Shown here: in pieces, positions 1-12,700 of the stretch
Layout: each line of letters starts with the position of its first letter
Position numbering within the stretch: the stretch's first letter is position 1
From: Liolophura sinensis
Taxonomy: Eukaryota; Mollusca; Polyplacophora; Chitonida; Chitonidae
Direction of reading: 5' to 3'
Assembly (NCBI RefSeq): GCF_032854445.1
Contig: NW_027017954.1
Location: forward strand, 124,001-188,000
Length of the DNA stretch: 64,000 bases
Notes under the pieces: model-generated
What the model saw: the letters and a program-made list of their open reading frames with translations, nothing else
What the model was told of the DNA's origin: nothing
Databases searched by the model: none
Program-made: the position numbers and the translations under genes

Positions 1-559
1 ATCTCCACGGGATTTGTTTGTCATCTTCATTTGTTTGTGTTTTTTTCAAGTAGATGTCACTAGTTCTATTTGTCTTGATTTGGCGTCTTTGAAAGCTGAC
101 CTCTTGACAAAGTTGAGTAATACACATTGTAACAGACGGACATCCCACAGACTTGTACTAATTTTGTTTAAGCCATGATGTTAGAGGGTGTATAAATTGC
201 TACTATTTATTCATTTACATGGACTGTCACAATAAAAGCCCTGACTAGGGTAAATTGACATGACGCCGTATTTCATTAGTTACGTGTGACCTCGTGTGAC
301 AATTTACCAACTATCACAGTGCCCCTGCTTTGGTTTTACTCTCCATTCGGTACGTCTTCTTTATAAAATTATTTTATATTCTAACATGTTAAATGTATTA
401 ACAAAAGTGAAGTAGCATGTTGAAATCCAGTTACTTTGTTACAAGAGAGTAATTTCCTACAAGCACTCCTTGGTTTCCTTCTTTCCAACGTCAATAACTC
501 ATTGTCATTCTGTTCCGTATTGGGTAAAACAGCTACACGTCATTCTATTACTTTCGCAG
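1..559. other. Upstream intronic sequence, no gene seen
   Basis: No exon or start codon is supported here. The last 30 bases are pyrimidine-rich and end in the acceptor of the first EGF exon, so this is the 3' part of an intron. From about 105 onward the sequence is also found, diverged, at about 47128-47605. This shows that the duplication of the gene's 5' part included this intron. Confidence 0.6.
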
Positions 560-709
560 AATGTGTTGACGGTCGATGGGAAAAACATTGTCAAAAGGAC
601 TGTGGCCATTGTTGGGCCGACAAATGTGATAAAGTTACTGGGGAATGTCCTCTAACTGAAGGAAACCCAAGATGCGATGCTGGCTTCATGCGCAACAACT
701 GTTGGACAG
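560..709 (+). CDS. EGF-like exon 1 of the RPTP gene
   Basis: The exon follows a tttcgcag acceptor and ends at a gttagt donor. It is 150 nt with phase 1-1 borders and has a Cys-rich EGF/laminin pattern with CGHCWADKCDK and a closing RCDAGF segment. An in-frame, decayed duplicate is at 47606-47755. The intron just after it repeats the exon's own 3' end several times. Confidence 0.8.
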
Positions 710-3700
710 GTTAGTGTGTAGAATTCAGTACGACAGAAGAGAAATCCAAGATGTGATGCTGGCTACATGTGTAGCATGTACCGGGCACGTAAGTTTGTAG
801 GACTTAGTACAGTAGAGACGAAACACAAGAAGCTACATGGATAGGCAGGTATGTAAGATTCAGTATCACAGAGAGTAAAGTCAGTATGTGACACTGGCTA
901 CATGTGTAACGGACGCAGGACAGTTAAGTGTGTAGGATTCAGTACAATGTAAAGGGATACATTATCCTCAAATACATGACCTCCAAATTAAAGTGAATGA
1001 CAGCACCACACTAATGCTTATGTCCACTGAAAGGCTATCATTGAAAGTGTCTTAAACCGGCATTACATATTTTTTTTTAGCTCTTTTTTAATCTAGTCAA
1101 AGTTAAATGAAACTTTGTCTTGATATAGCTTAAGCACGTCTCTCGAGAACAAGGCATCACACTACCTCTAGATCTATAACATCGCAGGTATTTTCCGTAT
1201 AAAAGTCTAAGCAGTAGCCTATGACATATAAAAGTTGTGGACTTGGCGATGAAGGCCCAAGTTATCAATATAGTTTTCTCGGAAATTGGACATACTGGAA
1301 GAATACTTCTTCCACTGCTTGAACTGTTGATATAGTAGACCTACTATATCATTTACAAGGAACTCCACAGACCCTGTAAAAATAGCCAGCTGTAGACGCA
1401 CGGCCGGGGTATCCCTGGTTCAGGACATAGCCTCTGGAGGGATTGTGCTGGTGATTTTGACCCCAGTTAAATGTTTACAAAATTACAATAGGATTGTTGT
1501 TAGAATCATGCTCAAAAACAAACGGAAACATGTTCTGAAACAAAATAGAAATAAATGTAAGCACCACTGACGTCTATCTAGGCATTCCACTCTAGCGGTG
1601 GCTTCAAGGAAGAAAGCCGTGCTGACCCAGTTATCGCAAATATGGCGTTTCAATAGTTTTACTGTATTTTAAAATGCAAAACAGAAAAAAAAATATCCCT
1701 TGTATGCGACAAACGGAGCAAAAAAAAAAATGCATTTGGGGAGAGGAATGAGGTTTTGGCCCGGACGGTATGCTACTGTCGGACATAATTTGTGACACCG
1801 CCGTTGAGTATTACAAGGCTTGAAAATCATCTACTTTACATTGTCTGTGGTGGTCCACAAATGATACAGACCTGTCTCACAACATTTCGTGAAATGGTCC
1901 TTCACCTAGACGGAACTAAATTGTTGTACACAATCTCAAAATGATGTCTTATGCAGTACTTCTGTGTTATCATATGTCACTTGATGGAGTGAATGGGTAA
2001 ACGCTACGTCACAGCTTAGGCCGCGCAAACTTATAGCAACGTGTTTGACTAGATAAAATTCTCAAGATGGTTGACTCGTCTCACACCAGCAATTTTGTGC
2101 AATAATGTTATTTTGTTTTACATATTATTCCGTAAAATCTCATTAAAACAATAAAGTATGATCCTTTTTAGACCGCATGAGAATCCTGCTTTCAACTGAA
2201 ATATGTTTGGCAAGGTGCTGTCCTGTCCTTTAATTGAATGAATGTTGAGATTTAAGCTTTAATATGTCTCAAGGTTGATACTGACCAAGTGGTGTACTCC
2301 AAATGTTTGCTCTCTTATATATAAAAAAGAACAAATAAAATGTCACTTATTGTTTTTAACAGATCGCCTATTCTTTGACAGAGAAAGCTAAAACCACCAA
2401 ATTATGATGATGTTCCTTTTTTTACTTCTTTTTGCGACAAGCCTGTGACGCAGGTACTTATGGCCACGACTGTAACGAGACCTGTGGATCGTGTACAAGT
2501 GGACCAAGCAGTTGTAACACTACATCCGGCCACTGTCGGGGTAATCCCAGATGCATGCCGGGATATTCTGGTTTGAAATGTAAAACAGGTCAGTCAGGAA
2601 TAATGTTTTACATGCTTTTCACTTATATGTCACCAGTTTTTTTCATCATTTATATGTATTAATTTTTACAAATTTTTTAAGGAAATGGTGAATATGTTTT
2701 GGGGAAATGGACCACCACTTCATTGCTTACGTGGGGTAATTATAGGTTGTGCGTTATATGGCACGTGGAGTGATGTACAAGTAGTTCCGGTTGAGTCTTT
2801 TTATACCAAAACCTCTGTGAGAGTGACTGCCCATATGCATGCAGGGAATATCCATGTATCTCATTACTGTCACGATCATACACACTTTTGCGTACTTGTG
2901 TATCCAGTTGCTGGTTGTTTAATAGTGTACTAAAAGTTAAACCAGGCATAAATGTTAATACTGATCTTGGTCTAAAACAAAGCTGAATGCACTGTAGCCC
3001 TGACTAAAGTTAATACCGGGCTTAACTGCTATAATATACTTTTGAACAACTATGCCCAGAACTTTTGCAACTTTTGTCTGGTCCCGGTGTTACTAACAGG
3101 TGTCGTAGACTTATGCGTGTTTGTAATATTGCATTGAATCAAAGCTAATTAACTACTGTATGTTAGAGCAATTATGTCGTAGTGTACATTACAGCTATTA
3201 CCTTTGCTAAAGGATTGATTTCAATGATCAGTGTTTTAACAACTTGCTCAAGAATTTTCTCACGTAAATGGGACATTGAACACGCAACCTCAATGGTCAA
3301 GAGTCAAGTACTCACAGGGAGACCCAGCTTTTCCCATCTCAGCTAGCGAGGCCCCCCACACTGCCAAAGGAGGTTACACGCTTTTGCCGGCGACCAAACC
3401 GGGCATGTTTGTTATGTTTTATATCTATTATAAATGTCAGCTTCCTCTCCGGCCGTACGTGGGAAGATCTGTCATCAGTCTGCGGATGGTCGTGGGTTTT
3501 CCCCGGGCTCTGTCCCGTTTCCTCCCACCATAATGTTGGCCGCTGTCGTATAAATGAAATATTCCTGAGTACGGCGTAAAACACCAGTCAAATAAATAAA
3601 TACATAAATATAAATGTCAGGTATATGCAGTACAACAACTCCCTTTTCCTGCTTACGTGTATAGCTTGTGTATCTTAATACATTACAACATCACTGAAAT

Positions 3701-6700
3701 GACTTGTAATTCGAGCTTTATTTTCTGTTTTTCTTGAATTAAGCCTGTGAAGCGGGTAAATATGGCTACGCCTGTAACGAGACCTGTGGATCGTGTGCAA
3801 GTGGATCAGACAGCTGTAACGCGAAATCCGGGCACTGTCAGGGTGAACCCAGATGCATGCCGGGATATTCTGGTTTGAAATGTAAAACAGGTGAGTCGGG
3901 AATAATGTTTTACAGGCTTCTCTCTTACATGTCCCTAGATTTATTGATCATTTATATGTATTAATTTTTACAAATTATTTAAGGAAATGGTGATCATGTT
4001 TTGGGGAAACGGATCACCGCTTCATTGTTTACGTGGGGTAAGTATAGATTGTGCGTTATATGGCACGTGGAGTGATGTACAAGTAGTTCCGGTTGAGTCT
4101 TTTTATACCAACATCTCTGTCAGAGTGACCGCCCGTATGCACGCAGGGAATATTATTGTATCTCATCACTGTTACGATCATATACACATTTGTGTGCTTG
4201 TGTATCCAGTGGCCGGTTGTTTAATAGTGTACTAAAAGTTAAACCAGGCTTAAATGTTAATACTGGTCTTGGCCTAATACAAAACTAAATGCACTGTGGC
4301 CCTTACTAAAGTTAATACCGGGCTTAACTGCTATTATTTACTTTTGAACAACTGGGCCCAGAACTTTTGGAACTTTTGTCTTGGTCCGTCTTACCAACAT
4401 GTGTCCTAGACTTACGCGTTTTTGTAATATTGTATAGAATCAAAGCTAATTAAGTCCAAACAAAACAGAGGCAGAATCTTTTACACATTCTTGTGATACG
4501 TCTGCTGTATGTTAAAGCAATTATGTCATAGTGTATATTACAGCTATTACCTTTGCCAAAGGAATTTTCTCAAGTCACCCAGACTTTTGACAGAAAATTT
4601 GCAAACCCGACTTAAAAAGTCGCTGTGTAAACAGCCTGAGCGGACATTGAACAGGCAACTTAAATGGCTAAGAGCTTAGTACTCACAGGGCGTCCTCTGC
4701 GGCCGTACGTGGGAAGAATTTTCATCACCGTGCGGATGATCGTGGGTTTTCCCCGTGCTCTGCCCGGTTTCCTCCCACCATAATGTTTGCCGCCGTCGTA
4801 TAAATGAAATATTCTTGAGTATGGCGTAAAACACCAATCAGATAAATAAATACATGAATATAAATGCCAGGTACATCCAGTACAACAACTTTCACTTCCT
4901 TCTTAAGTGTATAGCTTGTATATCTTGATACATTACAACATCACTGACATGACTTGTAAATCGAGCTTTATTTTCTCGTTTTACTTGAATTAAGCCTGTG
5001 AAGCGGGTAAATATGGCCCAGACTGTAACGAGACCTGTGGATCGTGTGCAAGTGGATCAGACAGCTGTAACACGAAATCCGGGCACTGTCAGGGTGAACC
5101 CAGGTGTATGCCGGGACATTCTGGTCTGAAATGTAAAACAGGTGAGACGGAAATATCTTGTGTTTTACATATTTCTCTCTTACATGTCCCTACATTTATT
5201 TATCATTTATATATATTACTTTTTACAAATTAGTTAAGGAAATGGCGATTATGTTTTTTGGAAATGGATCACCGCTTCATTGTTTACGTAGGGTACGTAT
5301 GGATTGTGCGTGATATGACAAGCGGAGTGATGTACAAGTAGTTCTGGTTAAGTCTTTTTATACCAAAACCTCTGTGAGAGTGACTGCCCGTATGCACGCA
5401 CGGAATATCATTGTATCTCAGTACTGTCACGATCATACACACTTCTTCGTACCTGTGTATCCAGTGGCCGGTTGTTTAAAAGTGCAGTAAAAGTTAAACC
5501 AGGATTAAATGTTAATACTGATCTTAGCCTGATACAAAAATAAATGCACTGTGGCCCTTACTAAAGGTTATACCGCGCTTAACTGCTATTATTTACTTTT
5601 GAACAACTGGGCCCAGAACTTTTGCAACTTTTGTCTTGGTCCGTCTTACCAACATGTGTCCTAGACTTACGCGTTTTTGTAATATTGTATAGAATCAAAG
5701 CTAATTAAGTCCAAACAAAACAGAGACAGAATCTTTTACACCATTCTTGTGATACGTCTGCTGTATGTTAGAGCAATTATGCCATAGTGTACATTACAGT
5801 TATTACCTTTGCCAAGGGATTGATTTCACTGATCAGTGTTTTAATAACGTAATCAAGAATTTTCTCACGTGAATGGGCGAAGGAAACCGGAGTAACCCAG
5901 ACCTTTGACAGAAAATTTGCAAACCGGACATAAAAAGCCGCTGTGTAAACAGCCTGAGCGGACATTGAACACGCAACCTTAATGGCCAAGAGCCAAGTAC
6001 TCACAGGGAGCCCCAGCTTTTCCCATCTCAGCTAGCGAGGCCCCCCACACTGCCAAAGGAGGTTACACACTTTTGCCGGCGCCCAAACCGGGCATGTTTG
6101 TTATGTTTTATATCTATTATAAATGTCAGCTTCCTCTCCGGCCGTACGTGGGAAGATGTGTCATCAGTCTGCGGATGATCGTGGGTTTCCCCCAGGCTCT
6201 GTCCGGTTTCCTCCCACCATAATGTTGGCCGCCGTCGTTTAAATGAAATATTTTTGGGTACGGTGTAAAACACCAGTCAAATAAATAAATCCATAAATAT
6301 AAATGTCAGGTACACCGAGTACAACAACTTTCATTTCCTTCTTAAGTGTATAGCTTGTGTATCTTGATACATTGCAACATCACTGAAATGACTTGTAAAT
6401 CGAGCTTCATTTTCTCGTTTTACTTGAATTAAGCCTGTGGAGCGGGTAAATATGGCCACGACTGTAATGAGACCTGTGGATCGTGTGCAAGTGGATCAGA
6501 CAGCTGTAACACGACATCCGGGCATTGTCAGGGTGAACCCAGATGCATGCCGGGACATTCTGGTCTGAAATGTAAAACAGGTGAGACGGGAATATCTTGT
6601 TTTTTACATGGTTGTCCCTTACGTGTCCCTAGATTTACTGATCATTTATATCTATTATTTTGTACACATGTATATTCTTTTGGAATTTGTGTTAGAGGTT

Positions 6701-9700
6701 TCTGGTGTGAATGATCTCGTGATATCTACTCGGGAGACTACTTTATGGTTTACGAGTGGTATGCGTATGTCGGACTTGACGCTTAGATTGTTGACACGTG
6801 TATGGCACGTGGGATATTACAAAAGTGGTCCCAGTTGACGATTGTTTTTATACTAACATCTCTATGGGCATGGTTGGCCATATGTGCGCTGGAAATATCA
6901 ACGTATCTCATTACTTCTACAATAATGTACTAAAGCCGACTCAAAACCCATGCTGAACGTTACCTGACCAGGTTTATCATACCTAACAGCTAAAACGCAT
7001 TCTTTGCTTGCGTATTAGAGTTTGTACTTTGTAAATTAGCAGTTACCAATCAATAAAACGCATATTACGCTTATTAATGTACATGTTCCCTGTACTTTCA
7101 CTTCCTTTACTGTTTTTTTTTTTCACCCATGTGTATGCTAGAGGGACACCAAACGCTGTGGACTTTTTGTGTTAGAATTATGTAGAATTAAAACAGTATG
7201 GTTTGAATATTAAAGACTACAACATACAAACAAACTCTTGATAATTCATGGGCATTTGACTTCCCCGATATAATGTGGATTTTATGCTAGTACCCGTTAT
7301 CTATACGGGTCATTAAGTCATATTTTAACGCATCGTTTTTCTATTGCCGGAGTCTTTGGTCATCATATATCCAAATCAATGTGTTCAAAGGATACGCCTT
7401 GATATTTACAACTGCTGTAAAACTTTTTTTATTTATTTTTTTTATGTCGCAGTCTCTTCTATTGGTCATATGTCTATCTAATATTTTCATCTTCAGCTTG
7501 TGATAATGGTACATATGAATTAAATTGTTCGAAACTATCGGGTCCTGTGTTGAGGGCCCCAGTGCCTGTAACACGTCATCCGGGCTCTGTCCGCGCAGAG
7601 AAAATCGGACTGTATGCATGCCGGGATACTCGAAAGAAAAATGCGACACTTTTTTGTTGTATAATGTAAAGCCACAATATGTTATTTGGACAATGGTTTT
7701 GGTGCTGACGTCTGGAAGCATACGTAATCTTTGTAACATGATCTTCCTGAGGTATTTTACTTGCTTATTTATTTGGTTGGTTTCTTTTACGCTGTACTCA
7801 AGAATATTTCACTCATACGACGGGGGCCAGCATTATGGTGGGGGGGGGGGGGGGGGGAACCAGGCAGAGCTTGGAGCAAGCCCACGACTATCTGCAAGAT
7901 GCTGGCAGACCTTCCCACGTACGGCCGCAGAGGAAGCCAGCATGAGCTGGACTTGAACTCACCACCAACGGTATTGGTGGTAGGGTTTCTGTATGTTCTC
8001 AGTATTTTGTGTGTGGTCAGTTACTGAAAGAAGTTCATCAATATATATTCCAATGACCGTGTTATTGCGCATGTGATTCGCTTCGTACCGATTATAGCGG
8101 TTTAATAGATGTGAATCCAATTAATCTTTTGTGGCGATCAATCAGTGTGCTAACGTCAACATAGACATTATAGTTTGGAGATATAATTCATTATAGGAGT
8201 TTTTATTGTCACGACTTGCCAATGTGTACCCACAATCACCAGTTTGGTGTCAAGCTATCTCCATGCACCTGTTCATCGTCATATGACTGAAAAATTGTTG
8301 AGTACGACGTTTAACCCCAAGCACTCACTCACTCACTCACTTCATGCACCTGTAATACCGACAGCCTTTTTTCGTTTAGCTCGTTCTGTTCTTTACACAT
8401 ACTGAACAAGCCATTTCACTTTAAAGGAAAAAACGGATGAAAATAATGAAGTCAAATAATGAAAAGAAAGTCAACTGAAAACTATCTCTAAAACTTACCT
8501 ATTTATTTTAACTTTTTTTTTCGCGGACTTAAAGGCTGCCACTGTTAAATGCCTGACTGTGTGAACAATACTGTCAGTGGCAAGGCACTCTAGGGTCTCA
8601 TAATATTTCTTCATTAATTTCACCTTGTAGGACCGTACTGATAAAAAAAAATACATTACATAAGTAATTTTTTACTTGTTTGTAATAAGAAATATTCCAA
8701 CATTGAAAGTGGTGCTCAGTATGGAGAGAAACTTCAGAATACCTAAACATTATTATTGTTAAAAGTTAAAAATTAATTTGAAAATTTTTGGACAGTTTTC
8801 AGCTGATTGTGATGAGCTATGTGTATTATTTTTATTTTAGCTTTCCTTCACTTTAAGACTCAGTTCTACATTTATTGTTTTTTGCCTTAGATACACGGTA
8901 TACAATGTAGTTTTCAAAGGAAAACGCCCTGATAAACATGACTTGCTCTGAATACCATGTTGTCAATTGTTGTCTGTAAATTATAACTAAGCCACGGTAT
9001 TAAAGAGTTAGGACTTTACAAATTAGATATCCAAAATTTTTGCAAAACTGCTGGAACATGATTAAACTAGTGACAGGAATACATGTACATATTGATACCA
9101 CTGTCTTTATCACTCTTGGTTTCAGAATGTGCGAATGGTTTTTGGGGCGGGACTGTGCTTTGGAGTGTGGTAACTGTTATAACGGGAGTGTATGTAACAA
9201 GACGTCTGGGGAATGTCCCGTTACCCTGGGGAATTCATCGTGTGCACCTGGATACGTGTATACAGACATAACGTGTCTCACCCGTGAGTACACCATATGA
9301 AGACATAACATTGCGCTATGTCAGTTTGATATTATCAAATCTGTTTCTAGCCGCGACAAGCCACTGTGTCAGTCACTCTCGTCGAATTTGTGACATCCTA
9401 TCTTTTGAAGAGACACATTGCTAACGGCGAAAAAAATGTGCTGTTATTTAAGACGCTCTCTGCATAAAGTTGAAGTCTACTGACAATTGTTTGACTTTGA
9501 GTGAACAATGAAATGTTCAGTTTTATCCGGGGCTTCCCTTCAACCATAAATTCACTAACGTCTCTATATTTAGATGATGGACGATGGAGCACTTTTTTGA
9601 CTGGGTTATCTCCCCTTGTTGTCTAGACGACGGGAGATCTTTGGCGAACTTCAAATGTCGGAGACCTACCATGTAACTTCAGTTACGTAGTACAGTTGTT

Positions 9701-12700
9701 ACGACCCAAACTGTCTGTATTATAAACAGATGGCTTGTTCGAAATGCACGACAGTTTAGCCGCACAAAAAAGTAACCAAAACAGCAGATTTTATTTTACA
9801 ACAATTTATTAGCTTTAACAAGAACAGATAATAAAGACTTATACAAATACTAAAGTACTTACGGTGTCAAGTCCAAACGGACGCATATATTCCACAATAT
9901 ATACCACACAGGCATAAATGCTCAGAGACAAATTCACAAGAGGGGAAAATCCACAGTACAACTGAGTGTATGACGAAATATACACAAAATTCCACAGACG
10001 GGGTCCGTGTACTAATAAGCACTGTGTATACAAGAGCACAAATTAAACATACAAGTTCAGACTGAACAAGTGCTCGGTGGAGATAGTATATAACAAAGCC
10101 AGAGGCTATAAAGACACAAAATTCGGCACAAAAGGCCTACTAAAGTAATACACAGCAAAAGCATCCAAAACTCTCAGTAATTCTCCTTTCTCTCCGTTTG
10201 ACCTGCTTTCATAGGTCTTATATAGCCTCGTGGAATGGTCTAGAATAAGAAAATTCCTGAACACTTGATGTAAACAAACAGGCACCGAACTGAGCGCATT
10301 CTGGAATATTCTAAGGTAGAGGCAGACAGCAGGCGCTGAACTCAGCATATGTAAACAGTGGCTAGCTAATTAGAAACTGACGGCAGTTGTGCACATAACA
10401 CCCCACCCTTCAAGAAAAAAAAAGTTTTCCTAACTTTTTTTTTAATTACAATATATGTTAAACAATAATATATACAACATTGTAAAACCACATGTAATTA
10501 AAACATTTTATACACAACTTTATACACGAGACAAGCAATCTGCAATAACATTATCTTTTTCCCTTACATGTTTGATTTCAAGATTGTATTCCTGCAACAA
10601 TAAACCTCCACCGTAACAATCTTTGATTCTTTCCCTTAACTTTCTGTAGAAACACAAGTGGATTGTGATCAGTATTTACAATCACAGGTTGTCTCGAAGC
10701 TGTTACATAAATTTCAAAATGTTGCAGAGCTAAAATAACAGACAAACACTCTCTTTTAACTGTTGAATAACTTCTCTGAAACTTGTTAACTTTACGGGAA
10801 AAGAAACAAACTGGATGATCAACACCAAGATTGTCCTCCTGAAGCAAAACTGCACTTATAGCAACATCGTGAGAAACGACATCAGTTCTTGTTGGTACAT
10901 CCGGAAACAAATGTGAAAACTCAAAAACAAGTTTAGACAGTTTGCTGTTGCTGAATGGGTTCCAGATGTTGCAGTTTAGAATCAAGTTGTTTTAAGACAT
11001 CTGAATTCTGAAGCTTTGAAGGAATTGAGCTTAGAATCAACCAACTGTTCGCCAATATCATCTGTATTACAGCAACTCTGGTCAATGTCAGCAGCAACAA
11101 CATTAACAGGATGTACAGCAGTGTTGTCAGTGTCACTTCTGTTTACATAGGGTTTCAGCATGTTAATGTGACATAACTGACTTGATTTGCGCCGATCAGG
11201 TGTTTTAACAACATAGTTAAGCTCACTCAGCTTTTTGTCAACAACATATGGACCAAAATATCTGACATCAAAGCATTTACCAGGTACAGGTAACAATACT
11301 AAAATTTTTCTTACCAGGTTGAAATGACCAAAGAACAGATTTCTGATCATATCTACGTTTCATATTCTTCTGAGTACATTCAAGATTGACTTTAGCCAAT
11401 TCACATGCTCTGACAAGCTTAGCACAAAAATCACATACATAATCCAAAAGATTTACATTACTTGTGTCAAACTGTTCCTTGTAAATTAACAAAGGTCCTC
11501 TAACAGTATGTCCAAATATTAAATCAAATGGACTGAAACCCAATGATTCTTGTACTGACTCTCGAACAGCAAACATAAGAAATGGAATACGTTCATCCCA
11601 GTCTTTCTCTGTATCATAACAATAAGTCTTAATCATGTTCTTTAATGTTTGGTGAAATCTTTCAATTGCACCTTGACTTTCTGGGTGGTAGGCAGACGAC
11701 TTGTATTGTTCAATGCCTAACTGCTACATAACTTGCTGAAAAATACCAGACATAAAGTTTGAACCTTGATCAGACTGTATGGATTTGGGTAAACCAAACA
11801 GAGTAAAAAAAACCTTGTTAAAGCTTTGACAACAGACTTGGTGTTTTTATTCCTTAAAGGAACACCTTCGGGGAATCTGGTTGCTGTACACAAAATAGTT
11901 AACACATACTGATTCCCAGGACTTCGTCTAGGTAGAGGGCCCTACACAATCAATCAAGATTTTGCTGAATAGCTCTTGAAAAGCTGGTACAGGCTCTAAT
12001 GGTGCCTTAGGAATAGTCTGATTAGGCTTACCCACTACCTGGCATTGTATGACATGATTTACAAAACTGGGTTATATCTCCCTTTAATCCTGGCCAAAAG
12101 AAGTGGTTCAGTATCCTGTAGTAGGTCTTGTTAACACCCAAGTGACCAGCTAATGGCATTTCATGTGCCCTACGGTAAAATTTCAGTTCGGTATGCGTTA
12201 GGTACAACAATCTGATGTTTAACAGCCCAGTCTTCATCAACAGATACATCAGGTGGTCTCCATTTACGCATAAGTATAGCAGACTTGACATAATAACACA
12301 CAGGTTCAGATGAATAACACAATCATCGAGAGCTCTGTCAAACAAACATGAAATTTCTGGGTCTTTATGCTGTTCAGTTACAAGCTGATGTTTAGAAACA
12401 TGTGATATGTCACTAGGTGTACAATGGTCTGATTCATCATTATCTATGCAGTCGCCTTTAGTAAACATTTGTGTAAGAACTGTATCTTACACAAATCCGT
12501 TACTGTGTTTTTGCCGTTATCAGAAAGTTTGTTTGACATAGACCTCGTTACAGCCCAAGAGGGATACAAATCTGGAATTTCTTTCTCAACAGGATCAAAA
12601 GTTTGATTTAAACAAGGTTTATCAGTCACATTAGGATTAACCATTACTTTGTCACCAGCAAGATCATTGCCAAGTAGTAGATGAATTCCTTTAAAAGGCA

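Larger units (their letters stand above)
2432..6580 (+). repeat. Tandem array of EGF exon plus intron units (about 1.25-1.44 kb each)
   Basis: Exon starts at 2442, 3744, 4995 and 6434 are 1302, 1251 and 1439 bp apart. The introns between them also match: a shared block beginning GGAAATGG and ending near ACCAGGCTTAAATG, and a SINE fragment at the same relative place in three units. The whole exon-intron unit was thus duplicated in tandem, after the SINE had inserted. Each exon is symmetric (phase 1-1), so each added unit lengthens the ectodomain without a frame change. Confidence 0.8.
7586..9696 (+). repeat. Copy A of a 2.1-kb duplication
   Basis: This stretch is nearly identical to 14189-16597. 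It runs from the middle of EGF exon 6 through a reversed SINE and the EGF exon at 9126 to the left edge of the LTR element. Differences include a 5'-truncated SINE2 insertion at 8273-8342, a longer G run near 7842-7858 and one missing G in the EGF exon. Confidence 0.85.

Noticed and set aside
436-559. Start codon and N-terminus for the first EGF exon
   Set aside because: The stretch is a pyrimidine-rich intron end with a good acceptor. The peptide there is not a signal peptide and the duplicate at 47.5 kb does not keep it open.
2685-2933. 82-residue open frame repeated at 3987 and 5240
   Set aside because: It lies in the duplicated intron and is broken in the third copy, so it reflects unit identity and not selection on a protein.
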